From the NCBI GenBank assembly GCA_013151865.1, contig JAADHN010000121.1, forward strand, positions 51,223-115,222: 64,000 nucleotides of DNA, given 5' to 3'. Numbering within the stretch: position 1 is the stretch's first letter; the number at the start of each line of letters is the position of its first letter. The notes below the pieces were generated by a model that made no database searches, was not told where the DNA came from, and saw only the letters and a list, made by a program, of their open reading frames with translations. Position numbers and translations under genes: made by a program. Shown piece by piece: positions 44,825-52,675 of the stretch. Source of the DNA: Kiritimatiellota bacterium. Its GTDB lineage: Bacteria > Verrucomicrobiota > Lentisphaeria > Oligosphaerales > JAADHN01.

Positions 44825-45604
44825 TCAAGTCGAATCGTCTTTCTCGCCGACAACCACGACGTCAATACCGGTCCGGTCGAGCCAGGCGCGGACTTCGGGG
44901 CCGATGCCGTTGTCGGTGACGACGTGCCGGAAGTCCGACCAGTCCGCATACTTGACAAATGCGGGCGTCTCGAACTTGGTGTGGTCCACGGCGAGAAAAC
45001 TTCGCTCGGCCGCCTCCACAATGGCGTGAGCGACCCGCGCCACCTCGAGACTGGCCGTGAAGACACCGTCTCGCGTCGCGCCGTCCCCCCCGAGTACGGC
45101 CGCATCCACTCTGAAACGTCTCAGATTCTCCTCGGTTAACGGCCCCGAGAGGTCCGGACTCCCGCGGCGAACGGCGCCCCCGAGCAGGATCAGCTCGACG
45201 TTCTCCCGGGTGTGCAACACCGAGGCGATCATCAGTGACGTGGTCAGGACGGTGAGGCGGGGTACGGCCGCAACGGCCCGGGCCACTTCGAGTGTGGTGC
45301 TGCCCGTATCGAGCAGGAGTGTCGTTCCCGGTTCGATTCGCTCGGCCACGGCGCGAGCAATACGCCGTTTCAGCTCGATGTTCCGGGCCTGCCGGTGCTG
45401 GAATTCAAAAGAAACAGTCCCGGCCAGCGACAAGACCGCACCGCCGTGCGTCCGGCTGAGGCGCCCGCTGCGCGCCAGGCGCGCCAAATCACGGCGAATG
45501 GTCATTTCGCTCACGCGGAAACGTCCGGCAAGTTCATCGACGGTCATTTCTCCTTTGGCAGCAAGTAGTTCAATGATTTCGGACTGGCGGCGTTGACGGG
45601 TCAT
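44825..45604 (-). CDS. DeoR family transcriptional regulator
   Basis: 259 residues. The N-terminal winged helix-turn-helix (RQSEIIELLAAKGEMTVDE, then RVSEMTIRRDLARLARSG) is the DeoR signature; the C-terminal DeoRC ligand domain has LLLDTGSTTLEVARAV (sugar-phosphate-binding), LGGAVRR and LGGDGATRDGVFTAS. DeoR proteins usually repress sugar catabolic genes and respond to phosphorylated sugars; local targets could include its own gene and the glycosidase at 46180. ATG 45604 has GGGAGCGGAG just upstream. An in-frame extension to 45811 runs through repeat R1 and is rejected as coding because copy A of that repeat has stops in this frame. Confidence 0.92.
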   Translation of the reverse strand: MTRQRRQSEIIELLAAKGEMTVDELAGRFRVSEMTIRRDLARLARSGRLSRTHGGAVLSLAGTVSFEFQHRQARNIELKRRIARAVAERIEPGTTLLLDTGSTTLEVARAVAAVPRLTVLTTSLMIASVLHTRENVELILLGGAVRRGSPDLSGPLTEENLRRFRVDAAVLGGDGATRDGVFTASLEVARVAHAIVEAAERSFLAVDHTKFETPAFVKYADWSDFRHVVTDNGIGPEVRAWLDRTGIDVVVVGEKDDST

Positions 45605-45655
45605 GCTCCGCTCCCGGTGCGGTTCGCGATAATCTTTCGGATAGCCTGACCAATT

Positions 45656-45818
45656 CATGAACCTCCTCGCGAGAAGGCGCAGATTGTGCGGATTCAAGTC
45701 ATTGCCTCGAACGCCGGACGGGACCGTGTTGAAACATCGCTTCGGTCGGAGAACGGCGGCAATGTTTTGAAAATGTGTGAGATGCGTCATTGCAGCAGAT
45801 GGCTCAGGCATTATTCGG
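45656..45818. repeat. intergenic repeat R1, copy B
   Basis: Second copy of the repeat at 3519-3678, sharing GATTCAAGTCATTG, CCGTGTTGAAACA, TGTTTTGAARATGTG, GATGCGTCAT and GCATTATTCGG. It fills the 5' leader of the deoR-like gene if transcription begins at the promoter at 45824-45851. Confidence 0.75.
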
Positions 45819-45823
45819 GCTCT

Positions 45824-45851
45824 AGTTTAGACCGGTTCCCGCGATGTGCAA
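45824..45851 (-). promoter_or_regulatory. candidate promoter of the DeoR gene
   Basis: Minus strand TTGCAC (45851-45846), 16-base spacer, TAAACT (45829-45824), the same -10 as the pseudopilin promoter. Transcription would begin at the edge of repeat R1, giving a leader of about 210 bases. The -35 match is weak. Confidence 0.35.
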
Positions 45852-46179
45852 CCGAACACGCCGTGTACGGGCCCCACAATAATAAGACAGACTCGCGCCG
45901 GGCCGTTTTCCCGTGTCGTACCCGGCGTTCTCATCCGCGGTTCCCGGGGATTATTCAGATACCGCTTTCCCTCGATGCGGTCCTAAAAAGGAACGGCGAG
46001 ACGCCGTTTCCGCCCTGGTGAGCCCACCCCCTCTTCGGCGGTTGAAACAGTCCTGCCGGGAGAGCGTCTCCGCTTGACCGGCATCGTCCCAGCGCCTATA
46101 CTCTGTCGGACTGTGCACGCCGCCGGACAACCGGACGTGCCTCGGACCGTTGCCGGGTTGGCAGGCAAAGGATTGGAGC
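45852..46179. other. intergenic region upstream of the 46180 gene
   Basis: About 328 bases without a supported gene. An AT-richer patch (ACAATAATAAGACAGAC, about 45880-45896) could be regulatory. An ACGGCGAGACGCCGT inverted repeat (about 45990-46004) could be an operator or a hairpin. Confidence 0.35.
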
Positions 46180-47841
46180 GTGACGAAACAACACTTTTCG
46201 GTTTCGATTTCCGCGCCGCGCACGCCAGTGGTCGAGAAAGCGGCGGCGTTGCTGTGCCGGACGGTCGCCGAGCGCACAGGCATCCGGGTGGAACGCGTTC
46301 CTTCCGGGATCGCAGCCCTGGATTTGGCCCTGGATTCCGACGCCGCGCCGGCTGAGGCGTTTCGAATCGAGGACGCTGCCCTGCACACGGTGCGCATCGC
46401 CGGCGGCGACGCCCGCGGATTGTTGTATGGAGTGGGCAAGTTCTTACGGTCAAGTCGATTCGACGAAGGGACTTTCAGCCCCTGCACCTGGCGCGGCGGC
46501 TCCGCACCGGACTGTCCGGTGCGTGGGTTGTATTTTGCCACACATTTTTACAACTGGTACCACCAAGCCCCCATCGAGGAGATCGAGCGCTACATCGAGG
46601 AACTGGCGCTTCAAGGTTGTAACACACTTTCGGTCTGGTTCGACATGCACCATTACACCGGGATCGGTCAGCCCGCGGCCCAGGCGATGCTTGCACGTCT
46701 TAAGGCCATGCTGCAGGCCGCAAGCGTTGTGGGAATGGGGCCGGCACTGACCTTGCTGGCCAACGAGGCCTATGCCGACAGTCCGAAGGCGCTGCGGGCG
46801 GCGGGTACCGGGCTGGGACATTACGGGGTCGAGTTGTGCCCTTCGGTCCCCGAAGGTCGCCGACTCATTCTGGAGTGGCGGCGGGAAGTCCTGGAGGCTT
46901 TTGCAGACATCGATCTGCGCTACATCTGGATTTGGCCCTACGATCAGGGGGGCTGCGCCTGCGGACGCTGCGCACCCTGGGGGTGCAACGGATTCCTGAA
47001 GATCGGTCGTGCCGTCGCGGGACTTTGCCGGGACACGCATCCAAACGCCGAAATCGTGCTCTCGACGTGGCTGTTCGACCGCAAAGCGCACGCCGAGGAC
47101 GACCGCGGCGAATTCGCCGGTCTCGACGCGGCCCTGAGACAGGATGCCTCGTGGGTGAATTGGCTCATGATCGACTCCCACCAGGAATTCCCCCGGTATC
47201 CTCTCGAACACGGCGTACCGGGCGGGCTGCCTGCGCTCAATTTTCCCGAGATCAGCATGTTCGGCATGGCGCCCTGGGGCGGCTATGGTGCGAACCCCGC
47301 ACCGGAACGTTTCCAGGCCATTTGGGACCGGGCAGGGCACTTGCTTTCAGGAGGGTTCCCGTACTCGGAAGGGATTTTCGAGGACATCAATAAAGCGGTC
47401 TGTCTCGGCTTCTATTGGGACCGGAATCGCCGGGCCGTCGACACGGTGTGGGAGTATGCTGCATACGAGTTTGGGCCCGATGCCGCCGAGAATGCGACAC
47501 GCGTCGTGCAGAGGCTCGAACGCGCCCACGGCCATCGGGCCGTACGGGATTCGCAGACGGGGGAACTCCGCCACCTGCTGCCGAACGCCGACCCCGCTGC
47601 GGCCGACGAATGCTGCGCACTGTTGCGGGACGCCGAATCGCGTCTGCCGCAATTCGCCCGGGAAGGCTGGCGCTTTCGAATCCTGAAACTCCGGGCCGAA
47701 CTCGACCGCGAACTCTCAGTCGGCGGCGGGCGGCACACCGAATTCGCCGACGCCTGTTTCCGTGAACTGGCCGAACTGTATCGGGTCGATCCCGCCCGGA
47801 CCATCGCCTCTGTCCGTCCGCCGTTCCGCATGGGGGGCTGA
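46180..47841 (+). CDS. putative glycoside hydrolase (GH20/GH67-like barrel), cytosolic
   Basis: 553 residues from GTG 46180, with AAAGGA seven bases upstream. An N-terminal alpha/beta domain (about 1-110) ends in GDARGLLYGVGKFLR, as in GH20/GH67 accessory domains. A TIM barrel starts at VRGLYFATHFYNWYH and continues through EELALQGCNTLSVWFDMHHY, IWIWPYDQGGCACGRC and NWLMIDSHQEFPRYP. The cysteine cluster C-x-C-x2-C-x4-C in that third segment resembles DUF4838-type proteins. No signal peptide is present. The catalytic residues cannot be named. It lies divergently from the DeoR gene across a 575-base gap with repeat R1 and is a plausible target of that regulator. Confidence 0.65.
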   Translation: MTKQHFSVSISAPRTPVVEKAAALLCRTVAERTGIRVERVPSGIAALDLALDSDAAPAEAFRIEDAALHTVRIAGGDARGLLYGVGKFLRSSRFDEGTFSPCTWRGGSAPDCPVRGLYFATHFYNWYHQAPIEEIERYIEELALQGCNTLSVWFDMHHYTGIGQPAAQAMLARLKAMLQAASVVGMGPALTLLANEAYADSPKALRAAGTGLGHYGVELCPSVPEGRRLILEWRREVLEAFADIDLRYIWIWPYDQGGCACGRCAPWGCNGFLKIGRAVAGLCRDTHPNAEIVLSTWLFDRKAHAEDDRGEFAGLDAALRQDASWVNWLMIDSHQEFPRYPLEHGVPGGLPALNFPEISMFGMAPWGGYGANPAPERFQAIWDRAGHLLSGGFPYSEGIFEDINKAVCLGFYWDRNRRAVDTVWEYAAYEFGPDAAENATRVVQRLERAHGHRAVRDSQTGELRHLLPNADPAAADECCALLRDAESRLPQFAREGWRFRILKLRAELDRELSVGGGRHTEFADACFRELAELYRVDPARTIASVRPPFRMGG

Positions 47842-47878
47842 GGCGATCGATATCCGACGGCTGTCCCCCCGCACTCCG

Positions 47879-50323
47879 TTAAGGTTCGGGTGTCTTCGAG
47901 GGGGGGATTACGCGGGCGTCCAGACGGACACTGTCGATCAGGCCGCGAAAAAAAGCGGCCTTCCGCCCGAACGGATTGCAACCGACGGCAGTAGTCAGGC
48001 TTTGGAAACCCGCAGCTGGCGCCGCGGTCGCGCCTTCGAGACGCCCATCGAGAAATATGCGGAGTTCGCGCCCGTCGTATGTGGCGGTCCCGTGAGTCCA
48101 GCGCCCGACTTCCACGGCACTGTGGGAGCGGGCGACGGCCCACTTGCCCGCTCCGGCGCTTTTCATCTGGATGTACAGGCGATTGTCTTTATCCAACGCA
48201 AAAATGAGACCGCCCGTGTCCGTATAGATGCAGCGGGTCCCGGCGCCGTGTTTCCCGTCCCGTGCGGACTCGTTTCGAAACCACGCCCGGACGGTGAAAC
48301 TCCCTGACGGCGTACGCCCCGGGGGCAGGGCTACGTAACTCTGTTTTCCGTCGAAACGCAGACAGGCGGGACTGTTGCGGCCGGGCGCAACCCACTGTGG
48401 GGGCGGGTTTCCTTTCAAGTTCCCGGTGCTTCCGTACGGTCCGGAATCTTCAGCGGCGTCGCCGTGGCCGGCATCGAATTCCCAAACGCCGGCGCAATCG
48501 GGCCGCAGTCCGGGCGGCGGCGGGACCCACAGGAGTTCAGAGGCAGTGCGGCGGCCTGCGGGAGTCACGCCGAAAGCCCCGAAAAAGCCCCAGCGTTCTT
48601 TCTCGGGAACAGCCCGAAAAACCTGCCAGGGCTGACGCCCGTTGTCGATGCGCTCCGAAAAACGCCGTTCAACGGCCTTCGTGTCGGTCCCCGGCTGGAA
48701 GCAGAGCAGGCGTAGATTCTGGAACAGGTAGAGTGGGCCGCCTGCGGACTTGCCCGGCGGCCACGCGGCGCGCACCGCATCGATCATCGAACCGTCCCGT
48801 CCCGGGACCGCTTCAATGTCGAGGCCGAGATGCACGTCACCGGGCGGTTGCATCGAGTTCTCCGGCCCGTCGATTCCCACGAGCACGCCCCGGCGGGGCA
48901 GGACTGGATCATACGCGCACGGCCATACCGGGGTGGGCGGGCCGGTGGTGGTGAAAACGCGACGCCCCAGGCGAAACATTACCCGGACCCGCACCCAGCT
49001 CGTTGCCGGCAGGACGGCCGCCCGAAAACGGAATTCACCGAAAATCAATCCGGGTCCCGTTTCCGTCGAGAGCGTGACCCTTACCGGGTCGGCCAGATCT
49101 GCGCCGTCCGCCCCGAGCAGGCAGGCGTGTGCCTCCATGGGCGCCGAGGGGGCGGCCGCCGGAAACCACGCCCCCACTTCGCCCCGGAAATCTTGTCCGG
49201 CGTGTACGGCGCACGGCTGCCAGACCCGCAGCGATGCCGGGGAAAAGGACGCCGGGCCCCGGCGCCAGGCGGCAATGAACTCCCGGAGCAGCGCCAGGCG
49301 TCCGTTGCCGTAGGCGAGGCTTGGCTCGAAATGCGTGTCCTCGGCGTAGTCGTTCCAGGTAACCGCACAGAGCCAGTCGGCGTCACGGGACGCTTCCTCT
49401 GTCCGTTTCAGCCACGAGAAACCCGGCGGCTCGGCGCGATAGTTCGACTTCAGACTCCAGTAGCCGGGCCAGAGCGTCCCGATGTCGACGCTCGCCCACG
49501 GCCCGGCACGATTGGGATCGAGCGACCGGAGCAAGCGTCGGACGGCCTGCCATTTTGGGGTGCCCACGCTCTGCCCGCGAAAGCAATAGAACATGGCCGG
49601 GAGCCGAGCCCAGGCTTCCAGGCGCCTCGCCGCCGGCGGCGGTAGCTCGCCGGACTCCAAGGTTACACGGCGGCTCAGCCAACCATTCAGGTCGAGAACG
49701 AGCAGGATCGGGTGCTTCCCGGTATCGAGGATCGCCGTGACTTTCCGCCACTGCTGCGGCGAGAAAGTACCGCCGTCGTATGTCCAAACCACCCAGCGCC
49801 CATCCAGGCGTAGCCAAGAGGGGGACGATCCATAGGCCGCGAGGAGTGCTTCGATACGCTTCGCGACCGCGACCGGTCCCAAGGCGGAGTGCCCGTCCAG
49901 GCAGGGCGCGACCAGAAACGGAGGGCCCGCTTTGGACAGGCCTTCGGCCGCCGCGAAAAACGTCCCCATCACGTGGGTCCAATGCGCGGTCGACCAATGG
50001 GACGGCAGGTCGACCGCAAACCCGTCGATGCCGGCTTGTGCGGCCAGCCGACATTGCACGACCCGGTCTTCTTGGAGAGGGACCGATAAGCCGGGCCACT
50101 GATCCAGCCCCATGCCGAGGGCGAAGTCCCGCCGATTCACATCGTAGACTTTCACCGAAAACCATGGGACCAAGTGGGCCCAACAGAGGCGGGCCGGGGG
50201 ACGGGAAACGGCACTGGCGCGCGTAGGATCGCCGGCCGCAGGAAGAGCCGTAAGCTTCAACAGAAGTGCGGCCAGAAGAATCGCACCGGGGACGCGTCTC
50301 TCGTTCGTGTTCCACATGATCAT
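47879..50323 (-). CDS. exported GH71/GH99-like glycosidase with LamG-like domain
   Basis: 814 residues. The signal peptide is clear (VPGAILLAALLLKLTALPAAG). A TIM-barrel domain (about 40-360) opens with CWAHLVPWFSVKVYDVNRRD and contains QAGIDGFAVDLPSHW and WLCAVTWNDYAEDTHFEPS, the last typical of the GH71/GH99-like glycosidases that act on alpha-glucans or mannans; the Glu of EDTHFEPS is a candidate catalytic residue. A middle beta domain follows, and residues about 625-805 form a concanavalin A-like LamG module (WEFDAGHGDAAEDSGPYG, FDGKQSYVALPPG, GRWTHGTATYDGRELRIFLDG). ATG 50323 follows GAGGA at 10 bases. Convergent with the 46180 gene. Confidence 0.82.
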   Translation of the reverse strand: MIMWNTNERRVPGAILLAALLLKLTALPAAGDPTRASAVSRPPARLCWAHLVPWFSVKVYDVNRRDFALGMGLDQWPGLSVPLQEDRVVQCRLAAQAGIDGFAVDLPSHWSTAHWTHVMGTFFAAAEGLSKAGPPFLVAPCLDGHSALGPVAVAKRIEALLAAYGSSPSWLRLDGRWVVWTYDGGTFSPQQWRKVTAILDTGKHPILLVLDLNGWLSRRVTLESGELPPPAARRLEAWARLPAMFYCFRGQSVGTPKWQAVRRLLRSLDPNRAGPWASVDIGTLWPGYWSLKSNYRAEPPGFSWLKRTEEASRDADWLCAVTWNDYAEDTHFEPSLAYGNGRLALLREFIAAWRRGPASFSPASLRVWQPCAVHAGQDFRGEVGAWFPAAAPSAPMEAHACLLGADGADLADPVRVTLSTETGPGLIFGEFRFRAAVLPATSWVRVRVMFRLGRRVFTTTGPPTPVWPCAYDPVLPRRGVLVGIDGPENSMQPPGDVHLGLDIEAVPGRDGSMIDAVRAAWPPGKSAGGPLYLFQNLRLLCFQPGTDTKAVERRFSERIDNGRQPWQVFRAVPEKERWGFFGAFGVTPAGRRTASELLWVPPPPGLRPDCAGVWEFDAGHGDAAEDSGPYGSTGNLKGNPPPQWVAPGRNSPACLRFDGKQSYVALPPGRTPSGSFTVRAWFRNESARDGKHGAGTRCIYTDTGGLIFALDKDNRLYIQMKSAGAGKWAVARSHSAVEVGRWTHGTATYDGRELRIFLDGRLEGATAAPAAGFQSLTTAVGCNPFGRKAAFFRGLIDSVRLDARVIPPSKTPEP

Positions 50324-50480
50324 GCCGCCTTATTCCTCACGGTGGAATTGTGTTGCGGGGCGAGTCCCCCGTCAACGTCGGTGTGCTCCGCGGGTTTCCC
50401 GGCGCCGGGAGCAGGCCCGCCGGAGCATGGGGCGGAGATGCGAACGTGCCGCGGGACGGACCTTGTTTTTGCGGAGTGTG

Positions 50481-50508
50481 TTGACTTCTGGCGGCTTATG
50501 GGTATAAT
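50481..50508 (+). promoter_or_regulatory. sigma-70 promoter of the second pseudopilin gene
   Basis: TTGACT (50481-50486), 16-base spacer, perfect TATAAT (50503-50508). The clearest promoter in the window. Predicted start near 50515, leader about 150 bases. No gene is seen in the rest of the gap 50324-50663. Confidence 0.75.
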
Positions 50509-50663
50509 CCAAGCAGAGGTACGAGATGCAGGTCCGTCCCGACCTCGCCGAACCACCTGCCCGGATACCTGCACATTGCGGCCGAGCGAAACGAATTGGA
50601 GAGGCCGTCGCCCGCCGCGCCAGAACCGGGGAAAAGCCGCAAGGCACGAAAAGGAGGCAAACC

Positions 50664-51323
50664 ATGCGAACTCATCGAAAGCAACAACGGTTCACCTTGA
50701 TCGAGCTGTTGGTCGTCATTGCGATCATCGCGATCTTGGCCAGCATGCTGTTGCCCGCACTCCAGAAAGCCAGAGCCAAGGCGCTCCAGGCAAGCTGCGT
50801 GTCCAACCTGAAGCAGATCGGACTGATCCTTTTCATGTATTCCGACAACTACGACGGTTACCTGCCGCCGCGTTGCTGGGGCGCGACCATCGGTCAACCG
50901 GCGTGCTACAAGCGAATTACCCAATTCATTTACGACGAGATGTCTGACCCGAAACTCTATGTGTGCCCGGCCGACTCGAGCAAGCGGACTTGTTCGAAAA
51001 TCAACAACGCCCAGGTCAGTTACGGGGGCAACGTCGGGCACGTCATGCGCGACTGCAACTGGACGTTGAACAACCAGATGACGCTGACGAGGTTCAGCCG
51101 TCCCTCGGGCGTTGTGGCCATGACCGATTCCAAGAGCAATCCGGGCATCGTGCTCTGCTCGAGGTGCAATCCTCCTTCCTCCCGCTGGCCGTGGCAGAAC
51201 TATACCGACCTGCGTCATCAGAACGGGGCCAACGCCCTCTACGTCGAGGGACACGTGAAGTGGCAGTCCGGGAACGCGCTCGGCAGCAACGCGGACGATT
51301 TGTGGGGGCACGTGACCCGTTGA
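50664..51323 (+). CDS. type II secretion-like pseudopilin
   Basis: 219 residues. The leader MRTHRKQQR precedes the same prepilin N-terminus as the protein at 22905 ([20 protein letters not shown]). The globular domain has CPADSSKR and ends with [16 protein letters not shown], a variant of the H-X9-DG motif in which Asp is replaced by Glu. ATG 50664 follows AAGGAGG. It has a strong promoter and a terminator of its own, so it is a monocistronic unit. The two pseudopilins share the N-terminus but differ in the C-terminal domain. Confidence 0.93.
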   Translation: MRTHRKQQRFTLIELLVVIAIIAILASMLLPALQKARAKALQASCVSNLKQIGLILFMYSDNYDGYLPPRCWGATIGQPACYKRITQFIYDEMSDPKLYVCPADSSKRTCSKINNAQVSYGGNVGHVMRDCNWTLNNQMTLTRFSRPSGVVAMTDSKSNPGIVLCSRCNPPSSRWPWQNYTDLRHQNGANALYVEGHVKWQSGNALGSNADDLWGHVTR

Positions 51324-51388
51324 CGACCCTGCACGGGCCGTGCGTGACGCGTTCTCTCTCCTCATATTTCACTGACCTTCACCCAAAA

Positions 51389-51424
51389 CCGGGGCCGTAT
51401 CGTGTGCCGGCCCCGGCGTTTTTT
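51389..51424 (+). terminator. rho-independent terminator of the second pseudopilin gene
   Basis: 9-bp stem CCGGGGCCG/CGGCCCCGG (51389-51397 with 51408-51416), 10-base loop, followed by CG and TTTTTT. 65 bases after the stop. Confidence 0.85.
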
Positions 51425-51505
51425 CTGCCACGGATCCGTCGCCTGAGCGAAAGGCCGCCGGGGTTTGCTTCGTATCGCGCCCGACGATCCGGTTTGGCAT
51501 CTTGC

Positions 51506-52636
51506 TTACCCCAAACGCCTCAGCGTGATGCGCGGCCCGGTCCCCGGGCAGGGCGGGAGGATGGCCGTGGCGAAAAAGCCGTCCCGCAGGGGGCCGGGAT
51601 TGACCACTGTCCGCCCCTCCCACGCAAAGATGCCTCGAGCCTCGTGAATGTGCCCGCACACCACCAGTTGGACATCGAGTCGCCGGGCGATTTCAGCAAC
51701 GCAACGACTGCCCACGTGTCGCCCGCCCGGCACTTCATCCGCACCGGACCCCAGGGGCGGCGCATGACTCACCAGCACTCGGTGCACGGCGGCCGCGACC
51801 CCATCCGCAGCCACGGCCTCGACCACGGGGTCGGACTCGATCAGGCACGCCGCATCGTCCCACTCGTACGGAGTGAAAGCCGGCGTCTGGTTTGAGCCGG
51901 CGAGTCCGAAGAACAGGCAGGCGCCGCGCCGCGCCGGACCTGTTGAAGCTTCCGTCGGCTCGTACCGGAACACATTGTGATGCAAGTCCCACCCGCGTTT
52001 CGCGATGAGCGGCCCGGCCGCCGGGGGATCGCAGTTGCCCAGTACAGCCCGAACCAGCGGAAACCGGATTTGGGCTTCATCGAGGGTTCGGACCACGTCC
52101 GCCGGTTTCCCGAAATTGGAAACGTCGCCGCCGACCAGAAGCAAGTCCGCCTCCGGCAGTTCACGAAGCCGGGATGCGTGTCCGTGGATGTCGGCGACCA
52201 ATACGACGCGCAATCCGCCCGTCTCTTGCATGGGTTCAAGCATTCCGGCCGGGAATTCGCTGTCGGGAAGACCACCGGCCTGTCGGAACTGCCCGATGGC
52301 GACCGTTTCATTCCCCTGCACCGCGGCACGTAATCCGTCCACGAAATGCCGTTCTTCCGGCGGTGTCAGGAGGCGGTCGATAAAGCCGGGAGTCAGTCTC
52401 TGCTCCGGCGAAGGCGGCGGGGGCGTGCTCCGGTTCCCCCGGCGGGGACGGTCGCCCACGGCAGCGGTGCAGTGGAGACCAGTCCCCGGCAGATCGACCG
52501 TCGCGCGACTGCCGCGACTGCCGTCCACGGTGAATCGGGCGCCGCGGGCGCCGAGCGGAAGAGAACCGCCGGACTTGCTCAGGTTCAACGTCAGGCCCGG
52601 AACAATACGGGACCTCCGGAAAAAACGCAGGCACAC
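51506..52636 (-). CDS. chimera of DUF4236 and calcineurin-like phosphoesterase
   Basis: 376 residues from GTG 52636 (GGAG 8 bases upstream; GTG 52642 is too close). Residues 1-50 are a clear DUF4236: RFFRRSRIVPGLTLNLSKSG, then SLPLGARGARFTVDGSRGSR and a final LPGTGL. A low-complexity linker and a short helical piece (about 80-140, including EERHFVDGLRAAVQGNE) as in DUF4236 proteins follow. From about 145 the chain is a metallophosphoesterase: VADIHGH, LLLVGGDVSNFG, LGNCD, VSHAPP and CGHIHEARG, which provide the dimetal site; it resembles the YfcE/UPF0046 type of cytosolic phosphodiesterase. The two families are not normally linked. The frame is continuous, so this is either a genuine fusion or the result of a deletion. 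Confidence 0.82.
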   Translation of the reverse strand: MCLRFFRRSRIVPGLTLNLSKSGGSLPLGARGARFTVDGSRGSRATVDLPGTGLHCTAAVGDRPRRGNRSTPPPPSPEQRLTPGFIDRLLTPPEERHFVDGLRAAVQGNETVAIGQFRQAGGLPDSEFPAGMLEPMQETGGLRVVLVADIHGHASRLRELPEADLLLVGGDVSNFGKPADVVRTLDEAQIRFPLVRAVLGNCDPPAAGPLIAKRGWDLHHNVFRYEPTEASTGPARRGACLFFGLAGSNQTPAFTPYEWDDAACLIESDPVVEAVAADGVAAAVHRVLVSHAPPLGSGADEVPGGRHVGSRCVAEIARRLDVQLVVCGHIHEARGIFAWEGRTVVNPGPLRDGFFATAILPPCPGTGPRITLRRLG

Positions 52637-52675
52637 GATCACGACTCCTCAACGTTTGCAGTGGCTGGAGTGGCT

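Noticed and set aside
45605..45811. N-terminal extension of the DeoR protein through repeat R1
   Set aside because: The other copy of the repeat has stop codons in the same frame, the DeoR fold starts at 45604, and a ribosome site precedes that ATG.
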